A stretch of DNA of 64,000 nt from Rhodococcus sp. JCM 9791. Its GTDB lineage: Bacteria; Actinomycetota; Actinomycetes; Mycobacteriales; Mycobacteriaceae. This document shows, piece by piece, positions 32,011 through 43,157 of the stretch. A model generated the notes under the pieces. The model searched no databases. It saw only the letters and a list, made by a program, of their open reading frames with translations, and had not been told where the DNA came from. The stretch lies in the NCBI GenBank assembly GCA_001312645.1, contig BBEG01000001.1, forward strand, positions 1-64,000, given 5' to 3'. Every line of letters begins with the position of its first letter. Positions within the stretch are counted from its first letter, which is position 1. The translations under genes were made by a program, and so were the position numbers.

Positions 32011-33047
32011 CTATTCGTAGACGACGTGGATGCGCGGGCTGGTTGCGACGGCCTGGCAGGTCAGCACCAACCCCTCTGCGACCTCGTCTTCGGTCAATGC
32101 TTCGTTGTTGCGCATCGCGGCGGAGCCTTCGACGACCTGGGCGATGCACGTGCCGCAGGTGCCGGCTTCGCAGGTGACGGTGGTCTCAGGCCCATAGCGC
32201 GTGCGGCTTGAAGGACCGTCGCATCGTTTCTGATCTCTCGTGTTTCGGTGCGCCGTCCGAGTTCGACGGTCATCGCTACCTGCCGAGGGCCGGCCGGCGC
32301 CGCAAAGTCGTCGTGTTCTGTTCGTGGAGTGAAGCGTTCGATGTGCACCTGGGACGCCGGGATATCGGTGTTACGGAAGGTGCGCTCGACGAGATCCATG
32401 AACGGAGTGGGGCCGCAGATGTAGATCTCGCCGTCGTCGGCTCGTTCTCGAATGCGATGCACGTCGTGTGCGCCGATGATTCCGGATTCGTCATCGCGGT
32501 GATGGACCATGTTCAGACGGGCCGGGTGACGAGCAGCAAGACGGTCGAGATCGGCGGCGAACAAAGCAGATTCGCGTGTGCGATGCGCGTCGAGGAGGTG
32601 GATTCGCCGGTCTGTCGTCGCCAACGCGGTTTTGACGATCGAGATGATCGGCGTGATTCCACTTCCACCGGCGTAGGCGACGATATCCCGACGGGAGTCG
32701 TCGAGGACGAAATCACCTGCGGGCAGTGTCGCGTCCAACTCGTCGCCTGGTCGTAGCGTGTCGTTGATCCAGTTCGAGACCGTGCCACCGTGCACTCGCT
32801 TCACGGTGACGGTCATACGGTGGTCGACCGCAGGTGACGACGACAGCGAGTAGGACCGGACGTGGGTCTCGCCGTCGATGGTGAAACGGAAGGTCAGGAA
32901 TTGCCCGGCGCGGTAGCGGTACTGCGGGGCGATCTCACTCGATGGTTCCAAGACGAAAGATTTGGCATCGCAGGTTTCCTGCACCACGTCGAGAACGCGC
33001 ACGCGGTGGCTGCCACGAGGCGGGCGGGCTGCGTGTGAAGCGGACAT
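32011..33047 (-). CDS. Ferredoxin-type oxidoreductase (FAD/NAD, plant-type [2Fe-2S])
   Basis: A ~345-residue electron-transfer partner for the Rieske oxygenases. In order: an FAD domain with VRSYSLSSSP, an NAD domain with GGSGITPI and ICGPTPFMD, and a C-terminal ferredoxin domain with CEAGTCGTC and a distant fourth cysteine in LTCQAV. A frame change near 32190 lies just before the cluster-binding loop. The start is uncertain: the ATG at 33047 (MSASHAARPPRG) is chosen on alignment with similar proteins, with no strong ribosome-binding site; 33134 is an alternative. First gene of the minus-strand cluster. Confidence 0.85.
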
Positions 33048-33185
33048 GGTCGGTGCGGAGCCGCTCGAGACGTTCGAGGACGCGGTTGCGCGAACTGACA
33101 CCGAAGTCTCCATTCTGCTTCTGACCGTGCACATCGACGACGTGGCGCGGGGGATTCTGCAGCGGAACCGTCAAGCTGAAAGCTC

Positions 33186-33219
33186 TTAATCAAGTGATTA
33201 ACCTTAATCAAGTGATTAA
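33186..33219. promoter_or_regulatory. Two tandem 16-bp palindromes, probable TetR operator
   Basis: TTAATCAAGTGATTAA occurs twice, at 33186-33201 and 33204-33219, centre spacing 18 bases. Each copy is a perfect inverted repeat (TTAATCA/TGATTAA around AG); the second extends to CTTAATCA/TGATTAAG. They lie in the gap between the divergent reductase and TetR genes and are the most AT-rich bases of the area. Confidence 0.75.
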
Positions 33220-33344
33220 GAGATATACCGGGGCTCAGGTGTTGCCGTCAAGGGGAGCGGGAAGGTTGCTTTTGAGCAGGAGCACCGGCCCGCCTTCACG
33301 TGGCTACACTTGGCCCGCGGCAATGCAGGTGAGGTGGAGGACGA

Positions 33345-33983
33345 ATGGTGAAGCCGGATCGTGGCGTCGGCGGGGACAACTCCACCACGCGACAAGCACT
33401 CCTCGACGCTGCGCAACAGCTCATGCTCGACGAGGGCTACGCTGCGGTCAGCACGCGCCGAGTCGCCGGGATGGCCGGGGTGAACTCGGCACTCGTCTCC
33501 TACTACTTCGGGACGATGGAAGGCCTGTTCATCGAGTTGTTCCGGCGCGGAGCCGAACGAAGCTACGAACTGCAGGTGGAGGCCCTCGCCTCCGAACAGC
33601 CGCTGTGGGCTCTCTGGGAAGCTATTCACGACCAGTCGTCGACGGCGCTGACCCTCGAATTCGTCGCACTCGCAAACCATCGAAAGGCAATCCGCGACGA
33701 AATTTCGCGGTCGTCGCAACGGTTCCGTGAACTCCAGCTCGACGCGGTGTCGGCAACCCTCGAGAAGCACGGTGTCGACACCGACGAGTACCCACCTCTC
33801 GCGGTGATCGTCCTCATGTCCGGTGTCTCGCGATTCCTCCGCATGGAGGAGGCCTTCCACACCGACATGGGGCACGCGTCGACCATCGCGCTGGTCGAGC
33901 GGTTCTTGACCAAACTCGAAGGTGAGCGACGAACCCCTGCCGTCAAGGGGGCGAAGAAGCCCCTGGATTCACGCCGATTCTAA
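33345..33983 (+). CDS. TetR-family transcriptional regulator
   Basis: An intact 212-residue regulator. The ATG at 33345 has GAGGTGGAGG upstream. Residues 15-60 form the TetR DNA-binding domain (QALLDAAQQLMLDEGYAAVS, TRRVAGMAGVNSALVSYYFG). The rest is the helical ligand-binding domain. It is transcribed divergently from the catabolic cluster with the double palindrome between, so it is presumably the repressor of that cluster and of itself, released by a pathway compound. Confidence 0.88.
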   Translation: MVKPDRGVGGDNSTTRQALLDAAQQLMLDEGYAAVSTRRVAGMAGVNSALVSYYFGTMEGLFIELFRRGAERSYELQVEALASEQPLWALWEAIHDQSSTALTLEFVALANHRKAIRDEISRSSQRFRELQLDAVSATLEKHGVDTDEYPPLAVIVLMSGVSRFLRMEEAFHTDMGHASTIALVERFLTKLEGERRTPAVKGAKKPLDSRRF

Positions 33984-34023
33984 ATCGTGAACTCATCAGC
34001 TCGGCATGAAAGTTTATACACAT

Positions 34024-34095
34024 GCGGGTGTGGCCGAGGTGGCAAGGCAGCGGTCTGCAAAACCGTCAACGCGGGTTCGACTCCCGCCATCCGCT
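34024..34095 (+). tRNA. tRNA-Cys (anticodon GCA)
   Basis: A full cloverleaf can be drawn. The acceptor stem is GCGGGTG with CATCCGC (one G-T pair), the anticodon stem GCGGT/ACCGT encloses the loop CTGCAAA with anticodon GCA, and the T-arm is GCGGG TTCGACT CCCGC. The discriminator is T at 34095 and CCA is not encoded. It lies just downstream of the TetR gene, at the catabolic side of the defence-like region. Confidence 0.9.
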
Positions 34096-34104
34096 CTGAG
34101 CGGG

Positions 34105-36611
34105 CTACTTCAGGAGGCCCAGTTCCCGCGCTCGGACGAGCGCCTCACTGATGGTGTGCACCCCGAGCTTGCTGTAGATGCTGCGCAGCTGCGTCTTGAT
34201 GGTGTTGTACGAGACGAACAGGGTGTCTGCCAGGTCCTTACGCTCGACGCCACGATCGAGCTGAACGAGCACTCCGAGTTCGCGTGGGGTGAGTGCGATC
34301 TCGACCACCACGTCAGGAAACACCGCGTCGGGTATGCCCTCGGGCACAGCGATGCCGGTGGCAGCGGCCAGTTCGTCTCTCACCTGCGTCGACACGGTGG
34401 TGAACACCCGCCGGTTGCCGAAGGTCTCGGCCAGAGTGACGGTGCGTGCCCACGCGCGCGTCGCGTTGTCCCGGTCGGTGTACAGCGTCGCAGCGGCCTC
34501 GATCAACAACGCCTCGAGGTGTGCCCGTGGCCATCCGCAGCTGGGCCACGTGATCCGGCTGAGCACCGCGCGTGCTTCCTCGAGATGACCGGTGAGAAGT
34601 TCCACGCGGGCCGCTGCCACCACGATCAGCGGGTGACCGGTGGTATCGGACTCGGCCAGCGTCCGAGCTCGATTGCCGTTGCCCAAGGCCAGTTGCAGAT
34701 CGATTTCGGTGGCGGTCAATAGCACGTCGGACAACGCTCCTGGCTGGTGCAGGCTGCGATGACCGTCGATGATGCGATGGAGCCACGCCACTCCCGTGTA
34801 CGCGTCAGACGTGGACAATGCGTGCTGGGTATGGGCATACGCCACGAGCCCCCACAACTCTTCACCTGCAGGCGGGACACCGAGCAGATCCAAGGTGGTC
34901 TTCGCCCGATCGTGGTCGAGCCGGTCGAGGGCGACCAAGGTGCGTGCCACACGACCCCCGACGCGGATCATCTCGTCCCAGTACCCGACGCTGGTGTCGA
35001 CCCGGGATTCGGCGGTGATCCATTCGTCCGCCCGCATCGGATCTCCGAGTATCGCCCAATTCGCTGCGATGCTCCCGGCGGCATTGAGGACCACGAAATC
35101 GAAGCCGGCTTTGAGCGCATCACGGTAGGCGAGTTCGAATTCCGATGTGGCGGTCTGGAGATCGCCCGCCAGTTGCATACCGATGGCCCATTGCAGGCGG
35201 ATGGTGGGCAATTGAGCGGTGACGTTGTGCTGTTGATGGGTCTGCATGGCGTCCACAAGCGGAATCAACGTCGCTGCGCGGTCTCCCGCCTCACGCAGAC
35301 TCCCCGCCATTCGCAATGCGATGGCCTGAACGAGGCCGACGTGCAGTATCTCGGCCGCATCCGGCCCCGCTCCGACCACGGCCAGCTCGTCCGGATCGGT
35401 CGGAATATCGACGTGCAGCATGGGGTGCCCGGCCAATGTGTTCAGGAACAGCGCCCGCCCTGCTGCGATTCCGGGGCGGCGGTCTGCGATCTCGTCGGGA
35501 ATCACTCGCAGCAGATGCACCAGCATCTCGAAATCCTGCGCGACGAGGTCACTCCAGTGCTCGTCGATGAGGTGGACGGCGGTATCCCATTCGCTCCCAT
35601 CGACGGCATAGGCGGCGGCGTCGGCGTAGTTGCCCGCCGCGAGGTTCTCCTCCGCCAGGCGGACGAGAGCGTGGTCGATGCTGTCGGGTCGTTCGCGTCG
35701 TGCGAGGTCGAGGATCCTGTCGCGCACTGCGGCCGGCCACACCCAGCTCCGGTGCACACCGTCGAATCGACCGAACATCAGGCCTACAGAATCGAGGCGT
35801 TCGAGCAGCTCCTCGCACGACTCGAGCCCGGTCGTCTCGGAAGCCTCGACCACCGTGCAGTGACGCAGCACCGCCACCCCGAGCGCGCCCTTTCGTGCTG
35901 CGTCATCGAGGCCGGCGAGGCGCTGTTGGACATAGTCGTCGACCACTCGATCCACCGGCGGAACCAGACGTCTGTCGGCGTCGACGGGCGCGACCGGGGC
36001 GATACGCAGCATCGACACTGCCGTGGCCACCAACGGAGGGACCCACTCAGCGCGTTGCGCAGGTCGGCGCACTTTTCCTCGCCCAGAGACAGGTCTTTTG
36101 CCCGGCACAATTCCACGGTGTCGGCGACGGTGAAACACAACTGCTCCGCACCGATCCAACGGCAGTCGATATCGCGGACCGCTGCCGCGTGCGAGGGTTT
36201 GATCGTGCCGTGCAGCGTCACCACCGCGTTCGCGGACGGGCATCGTTCGAGTATGTCCCGCACGGCTTTGAGCACCATGGCCGCCCACGCCGACGGCACC
36301 CCTGCCACCACCAGCAATCGAGCACCGAGGTCGGAGAGGTTCCGGATCTGCTCGCCGCATCGCTCGGCCGCATCCGCCGCGGAGTGCTCTGCCGCTGCGG
36401 TGGCGTCGACCCAGGTCACGTCGCGACCCGAGGCGCCTCCGCGGTGCAGCCAACTCGCGACGAGCGAGCGCGTACCGAACCCGCGCGGTGCCTGCAGCAC
36501 GGTCAGAGCGGGCTGCTGGTCCAGGAGCGCGAACAGGCGGGTGCGCGGTATGGCGTCGAGTACGGAACGGGAGAGGGGCACACCAGATCGGACACCGTCA
36601 GCAAAGGCCAC
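34105..36611 (-). CDS. LuxR-family regulator, MalT/LAL-like, degenerate P-loop
   Basis: A ~835-residue regulator. The C-terminal 65 residues are a LuxR helix-turn-helix (LTPRELGVLVQLDRGVERKD, NTIKTQLRSIYSKLGV). The long middle is helical and TPR-like, and the N-terminus is a STAND-type ATPase region. Its P-loop position reads APRGFGTRS, so the conserved GK is replaced by TR and nucleotide binding is doubtful. The GTG at 36611 (VAFADGVRSG) is taken as start, with AAGGACTCTGC upstream; an earlier GTG near 36663 is possible. One frame change lies near 36040. It may control genes on either side; no target is evident. Confidence 0.75.
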
Positions 36612-36960
36612 CGGGGCAGAGTCCTTCCCTTGTTGCTCGAGGCGCCCCGTCGCATGAATGATCACAATATGTCCGATACGTAACGAACGAGTGGGACGAA
36701 TGACCGGAGATATGACCAACGCCACCTTCGTGCAGGCAGATCGTTGTTGCCGCCACCACGAACTCTCTGCCCCGAGGAGGGCGTCAGGGTATTCGCTCGG
36801 ACGACCGCTCTGTCCGCAGTCACGTCCTACCGGCACCGGGAAGGAGATGCGGTGATCTGACGGTGGGACCGGCGGTGGACATGTCGGTCACGACTCCTAA
36901 GGTGATCTTGCCCGTCTCTGTCGTCGGGTATGCCGTGGAAGCGAGGTGAGTGGAGTGGTT
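36612..36960. promoter_or_regulatory. Intergenic region with a 52-bp block conserved before both helicase copies
   Basis: No gene is seen here. The block at 36863-36914 (GTGGGACCGG, then GACATGTCGGT, then CTTGCCCG) recurs at the same length at 45699-45750 before the second helicase gene. GACATGTC is itself a palindrome. The block lies ~45 bases before both start codons, a suitable place for a promoter or shared operator. Confidence 0.45.
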
Positions 36961-39900
36961 GTGGAGTCGAGAGAGAACGATCCTGAGCTGAGGGATCGCG
37001 TGCAACGTCTGCTCACATTCTTGTCCGACCTCGTCAAAGCACGCAGCGCGCCCGTCCGGGTTCTCGACCAACACCGTGGCGTGGTGTCTCTCGACGAGGG
37101 AAATCTCGACGTCGGACTCAGTGCCGATGCCGGAGCAGGCGACGTCGTCCTCCGCGCGCGGCGCGTTCACCTCGAAGACCCGCCGCGCCCTCCGGAGCAG
37201 ATGGCGGCGTATGTGCATGGGGCGATCGACGACGCCACCGTCGAACCCACACTCGATCCGCAGGTTCCCGGCGGCGTCGGCGGCTTCGATACCTGGCTCA
37301 CCGAGTGGCGGGCGTGGGCGGCCGTCGACCGTCAGCGACGACCGGCGTCGCAGCTCTACACGTTCCTGCAGCGCGCGGTGCTCGACCTCGAAGCCCAACC
37401 GGAATCGGTCGAGCTCGTCCTCGCGTCGGGGTTGCTGCAGCTCTCCGAGGCTGTGGCAGGCGAGGAGGTGCGCACGCACCTGATCACGCAGTCCACCCTC
37501 GTCGAGCGGCACCTGGAGTCCGGCGACCTACTCGTCCGGTTGAATCCCGATGCCGGCCCGTCACTCGAAGACATCGAGGTCCTCACCGGGCTGGAGGTGT
37601 TCGATTCGTCGAGCACCCGCAACCTGCACGAATCCCTCGTCACCCATGTCGCATCACCCGTCGACCCGGCGGCCGAGTGTTCCTCAAGGAATGGGCCGAC
37701 CGCGCCCTCACCGTGCGCGTCGACGTCGTCGACCGTGCAGAGGATGCACCGTCTCCCGACATGTTCCTGACGCCGTCACCCGCGCTGGTGCTGCGCAAAC
37801 GTGGCGCCTATGCGCTCATCGAGTACTACAACCGCATGATCGAGCCGCGGCCGACGAGTCGAACCCGGTGCCGCTCGGTCTCGCGCAGCTCGTCGAAGCG
37901 ATCGAACCGACCGACCGTGTCGCATGGCTCGACCGCACCGGCACGTCGTCTGCCCTGCTCGCCGACGGCGATCCACTGTTCCCGCTGCCCGCGAACGAGG
38001 AGCAGCGCGACATCATCGACAGGCTCGCCGCCGACAGCGGTGTCGTGGTCGAAGGACCGCCCGGCACCGGCAAGACCCACAGCATCGCCAATCTCGTGTC
38101 GGCGCTGCTCGCGCGCGGCCAGCGCGTACTGGTGACCAGTGAGAAGGCGCAGGCTCTGCGCGTCCTCCGCGACAAACTCCCGCCCGAACTGCAGGATCTG
38201 TGTGTGTCGGTGACCGACGCGGCGCGCGGCGGATCTGCCGAACTCAACCACAGTGTCAGTGAGATCGCCACCCGCAAAGCACAATTCAACCAGCGTCGCA
38301 CGGCGCAGCGCATCCGCGACCTCGCAACACAACGCACCGATGCAACGCGGCGTCGAGCGACTCTGACAGAACAGATCCGGAAGGCCCGCGCGGAAGAGAC
38401 CGTCGTTCACCCCGAGGTCGTCGCCGGCTATCAGGGGACGCTCGCGTCGATCGTCCGGCAGGTCCGCGCACAGGAAACCCGATACGGGTGGCTGCCCGCG
38501 CCCCTTCTCACCGACGCGCCCCCGCTGAACACCGAGGAACTCCACACCCTCCTGTCGCTGCACCAGCGCTCGAGCGCCGAACGCGCGCGGCGCCGCCACC
38601 AGGTGTTCCCGGAACTGTCGCTTCCCGGCCAGGACGATGTGCAGTACGCGTGCAACGCGGTCGCGCAGGCGCCACGTGAAGTGACGGGCAGCGAAATGCC
38701 GGGACTGCTGAGGATCCTCGAGGGCGCGTCACCCGCCGCGCTCGATCACATCCGCGGCCTCTGCGAACATCTTCAGGGGGCTCTGCAAGACGCAGAACAA
38801 CTCGACCCGCGATTCCAACGCGTGGCCGACGACGTCCTGTCGGGGAAGGCCCAGCACCTGTGGGGGAAGACCGCTGAGTTCGCGGGCCTCGTGCAGGCCG
38901 CGCAGGACGCCGACCGTTTCATCGGCGCGGCAACGTGCACACGCCGGTGGTGGGGCGGCACGCGTTCGAGGCGTACGACGCGCTCGCCCACAAGCTGGAC
39001 GCGGGGGATACGTGGCGCAGTGGCCTCTCCCGGTTCCGGAGAAGCGACGAACAACATGCGGTCGAGGCGCTCGGCGAACCCGCGACCGTCGACGGTGTCG
39101 CGGCAACCACCGCCCACACCGTGCGTGTCGTCGCCGAGCACCTCCGTGCCTTCGACGCAGTCCGGGTGGTGGGCATCGTTCTCCACGATCTCGGCGTCGA
39201 CATCGCACCCGACGAGTCGCGCAGCCGTGCCGTCGGAACTCTGACGTTCGTCAACCGGGAGCGTGAGGTCATCGACAGCCTCGTCGCGCGGGTACGCGAC
39301 GTCGAACTGGCGCTGCAGGAGGTCAACCCCGGTGCGCCTCGGATCGCGAACATCGAACAGGCACAGTCGGTCGCGGAGTCGGCGCGAGCCATCGCCGCGG
39401 CAGGCACTGCGGAAGCGAACAAATCCTGCTCGAAACCGTCGCCGTGTATGTGCGGGACGAGATCAGCGCGGGAGTCTCACCCGAAGGGCGCGCGCTGGTG
39501 CAGGCCTTCTACGACGCGGATTTCGATGCCATCAGCGCAGCGCTGGATGCGTGGGGTCATGCGATCGGCGAGCACCGTGAGGAGCTCGAACGTGTATCCC
39601 TGCACGCACGATTGACCGCTGCCGCGCCCGCACTCGCGCAGGCCATCGCCAAGAATCCGACCAGCCCCGAGTGGCCGGCCCGACTCACCCAGGTCGAAAA
39701 CGCGTGGGCGTGGCGCCGCGCCGAGGAATGGGTGCGACGCAACCACGAGCGCCGCGACGACGGGCAGCTCGAACGCGACCTCGATGCCATCGAAGCAGAC
39801 ATCTCGCATCTCACCGCCCAGCTCGCGGCGGAGAAGGCGTGGAACGCGTGCCTCGACCGCACCACCGCAGAGCAGGTCCAAGCCCTCCATTCCTACCGCG

Positions 39901-41777
39901 ACCATGTCGCGAGCATCGGCAAGGGCACCGGCCGGTACGCGGAGCGCTATCGTGCAGCGGCCCGAGGGGCCATGCAGGTCGCGCAGGGTGCAGTACCGGC
40001 GTGGGTGATGCCGCTGCAGCAGGTGTTGGCATCGATTCCGGCCGAACAGAATTCGTTCGACGTCGTCATCGTCGACGAAGCGAGCCAGGCCGACATCAGC
40101 AGCCTGTTCCTGCTGTGGCTTGCGCCGCGGGTGATCGTGGTGGGCGACGACAAACAGTGCGCACCGAGTGAGATGTCGTTGGGTGCGCTCGACGGCGTCT
40201 TCAGTCGCCTCGACTCGTACCTGCCCGACATCCCGAAGTATCTGCGCGACAGCTTCACTCCGCGGTCCAGTGTGTTCTCGTTGCTGCGATCACGGTTCGG
40301 GAGCGTCATCCGGTTGCGGGAGCATTTCCGGTCGATGCCGGAGATCATCGCGTGGTCCAGCGACCAGTTCTATGCGGATGCACCGCTGGTTCCGGTGCGG
40401 CAGTTCGGATCCGACAGGTTGCCGCCGCTGCGCACCACCTACGTCGAGGGTGGTGTCGTCACCGGGCAGAACTCGTCGTTGACGAACTATGTCGAAGCCA
40501 GTGCCCTCGCCGACACTCTCGTGCAATGCCTCGGCGACGACGCCTATGACGGCAAGACGTTCGGTGTGGTGGTTCTGCAGGGGCAATCACAGGTCGACGC
40601 CATCCAGAACGAACTGCTCGACAGGCTCACTCCGGATCAGTGGGAAGAACGCCGGCTCCGCGTGGGCACGCCCCCGGATTTCCAGGGCGACGAGCGGAAC
40701 GTGGTGTTCCTGTCTATGGTCGTCGCGCCCGATCAGAACATCGCGGCGATGACGAGGACCGAATACCAGCGGCGATTCAACGTCGCTGCGTCGCGGGCGC
40801 AGGACCAGCTGTGGTTGTTCCATTCGCGGACGGCCGACACACTGCGGTCGTCGGACCTCCGGCATTCACTTCTCACCTACATGCAGTCGACGTCGCCGAC
40901 ACCTGCCGATCCGATGCCCGACGGCGCCACACGCGACGAGCGGCACGGAGCGTTCGGCAGTCTCTTCGAGCAGCAGGTGTTCCTCGACATCGTTGCTCGC
41001 GGCTATCACGTGAACCCGCAGGTCGAGGTGAACGGTCACTTCATCGACCTGGTGGTGACGGGTGCGGCAGGCAAACTGGCGGTCGCGTGCGACGGCGACC
41101 TTTGGCACACCAGCCCCGACCAGCAGCGAGCCGACCTCGAACGCGAGCGCGAACTGCAGCGGAGCGGATGGAAATTCTGGCGGGTCCGCGAATCCGAGTA
41201 CTACCTCGACCCGACCGCTGCAATGGCCGGCCTGTGGGGCGAGCTCGAACGGCGGGGAATCACACCCGACGTCGCGGATGCTGCAGTCGTGGTCGATGTG
41301 GGTTGGACGCCGGTCGAGTTGGTGGATGACGGCCCGCCGGCCGACGACGTTGTCGACATTGCGGAGCCGCCGGTGGCACCGCCGGTCGCTGCAGAGATCG
41401 TTGAGGCTGTTTCCGTGGAGGTTCCGGAGCCGGACAACGAATCCGCGATCACCGAGATGATTCCCGTGATCACGGTGCCGGTCGCAGAGCCTGCCGGAGC
41501 CGCGGATTCGTCGTCGACTGCGTCGCGCCGCGCGGTGAGCCTCGAGGACATGATCGTGAATGCGCTCGGGAACGGGACATACCCGGTGGTGGAGCTTGCA
41601 GGCCGGCTCGACATGGACTGGAAGGATGTGCTCGCGGCGCTGGAAGAACTCGTCGTCGCGGGGGTGGTCGACGAGATCTCGGTGCTGGGGGAGCGGAGGC
41701 AGTACCGCGTAGCGGGAGCTGTCGATCCGCATGCCGATGATGTTCGAGAGCAGAGCGGGATGCCGAGGCTTCGTTAG
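36961..41777 (+). CDS. SF1 helicase-nuclease with C-terminal Vsr/MTES_1575-like domain (copy 1)
   Basis: A ~1605-residue defence-type protein. The GTG at 36961 (VESRENDPEL) is supported by identity with the second copy. Residues 1-350 are a non-enzymatic N-terminal region. The P-loop GPPGTGKT is at about 365, a long coiled helical insert follows, and Walker B VDEASQADIS lies near 1036 with GDDKQCAPS and the RRFNVAASRAQDQLW motif (Upf1/UvrD-like superfamily 1). Residues ~1330-1415 are a PD-(D/E)XK endonuclease of the Vsr/MTES_1575 type (HFIDLVV, VACDGDLWH, GWKFWRVRESE). The last 60 residues form a winged helix. Frame changes lie near 37675, 37853, 38938 and 39424. It likely unwinds and cuts foreign nucleic acid. 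Confidence 0.8.
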
Positions 41778-41842
41778 TGACAGGTTGCGAAGGTCTCATT
41801 TCTTCAAGACCGGGCAGGGATCTTCTTGACAACGTGTTGTGC

Positions 41843-42262
41843 ATGAACCTTCAGTTGACAGACTCCCGCGTTGCCGTAAACCTGCAGTCCACCCCTTTGC
41901 ATCTCGGTCTCGGATGCCGATCCCGACCGGTCGAGGGGTTCACGTTCGAACCTGCGGCCCTCGATGCTTACGCGGCGGCGGTCGCCGACGACGGCAATGA
42001 GGGCCGGCTCGTCGTCCTCATCGACGAGCAGGGCCGCGGGAACCACTGGGAGCGGCACCCCGCGGGTGACGAGGTGATCGTGTGTGTCAGCGGCACGATC
42101 ACCGTCATACGAGAGATCGGCGACGGGACCGAGCAGGTGACTCTCGGTCCGGGTGAGGCCACGGTCAACCCTGCCGGTGTATGGCATGCGGTCGACGCGG
42201 ACGGCGACGCGCGGATCCTCACGATCACTCCAGGGCTCGGCACCGAGCACCGGATGCGGTAA
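41843..42262 (+). CDS. Cupin-domain protein
   Basis: An intact 139-residue single-domain cupin. Cupin motif 1 appears as NHWERHPAGDEVIVCVSGTI and motif 2 as GEATVNPAGVWHAV, giving a plausible metal site of three histidines and a glutamate. The ATG at 41843 has no strong ribosome-binding site. Such proteins serve as small oxygenases, isomerases or sugar/ligand sensors; the role is unknown. It is convergent with the AraC gene. Confidence 0.75.
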   Translation: MNLQLTDSRVAVNLQSTPLHLGLGCRSRPVEGFTFEPAALDAYAAAVADDGNEGRLVVLIDEQGRGNHWERHPAGDEVIVCVSGTITVIREIGDGTEQVTLGPGEATVNPAGVWHAVDADGDARILTITPGLGTEHRMR

Positions 42263-42274
42263 CCGTTGACGGCG

Positions 42275-43107
42275 CTAGTGAGCGAGCAGTTCGCTGCCGC
42301 GCCAGGCCGTTGGGGTGAGCCCTGTGAAGTCGCGCCAGTCCCGGACGAGGTGCGCTTGGTCGGCGAATCCGGTCGCTGCAGCGATTGTGGACCATGAGGG
42401 TGGGGTTCCTGCCGTGGCGAGGACGTAGGCGTGCTCGAAGCGCAGAACACGTGCAGCTTCTTTGGGCGTCAGGCCGATCTCACTGTGGAACTGCCTGGTC
42501 AGGTGGCGTCGACTCCATCCGAGTTCGGCTGCCAACAATCCGATCTGGGCTGTGCCGCGGGAGCTCAACAGTCGCCGCCATGCCTCGCGGACCTCGGGCC
42601 GAATGGCAGCACGCGCCGCTGGGCTCATGTCGTGCCGGCGGACGGCTGCCAGGAGGACGTCATCGAGGCAGCGAATCGCTCACGCCACGAATGAGCTTCG
42701 CGGCTCCGCTCGCTGAGTTCACGACCGAGTCCGCCGAGAATGTGGCCGACGTCGACCACGTCGTTCGCGAGGGCGGCCGCGGGCATCCCGTAGACGGCCC
42801 GGGCTCCCATCGGAGTCAACGACACCTTGACGCCGTGCTGACGGCCGTCGTGCCTGATCGCGACGGCTTTCGAAGTCAGGCCACCTACAACGGCATCGAA
42901 CCGCCCGTCGCGAACCGTGCAGCCCTCGACCGGAACGACTCGGATCGGCTCGGACAGGGAGACGATCAGCGTGAGGTAGCGCCCCGGTACGCCCCGATGA
43001 ACGCCAGGTGGAAACCCCTGCTGTTCGAAACCGTCGTACGACATGACATACCCGCGCAACGCCGGGGAAGGCTGCGCGGTCACCCGTGTCGCTGAACCCA
43101 CAGTCAC
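42275..43107 (-). CDS. AraC-family transcriptional regulator (frameshift)
   Basis: A ~277-residue regulator. The N-terminal 150 residues (LRGYVMSYDGFEQQ, YLTLIVSLSEPI) form the ligand-binding domain common in this AraC subgroup. The C-terminal 100 residues carry both helix-turn-helix units (IGLLAAELGWSRRHLTRQFH and TIAAATGFADQAHLVRDWRD). A frame change near 42635 separates them. The GTG at 43107 is the likely start. It is divergent from the SGNH hydrolase gene by 50 bases and may regulate it or the cupin gene. Confidence 0.85.
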
Positions 43108-43157
43108 CCCATCAATCTACGCACGAGCGCCACGAGCGCTCACGGGAAGGACCAATC

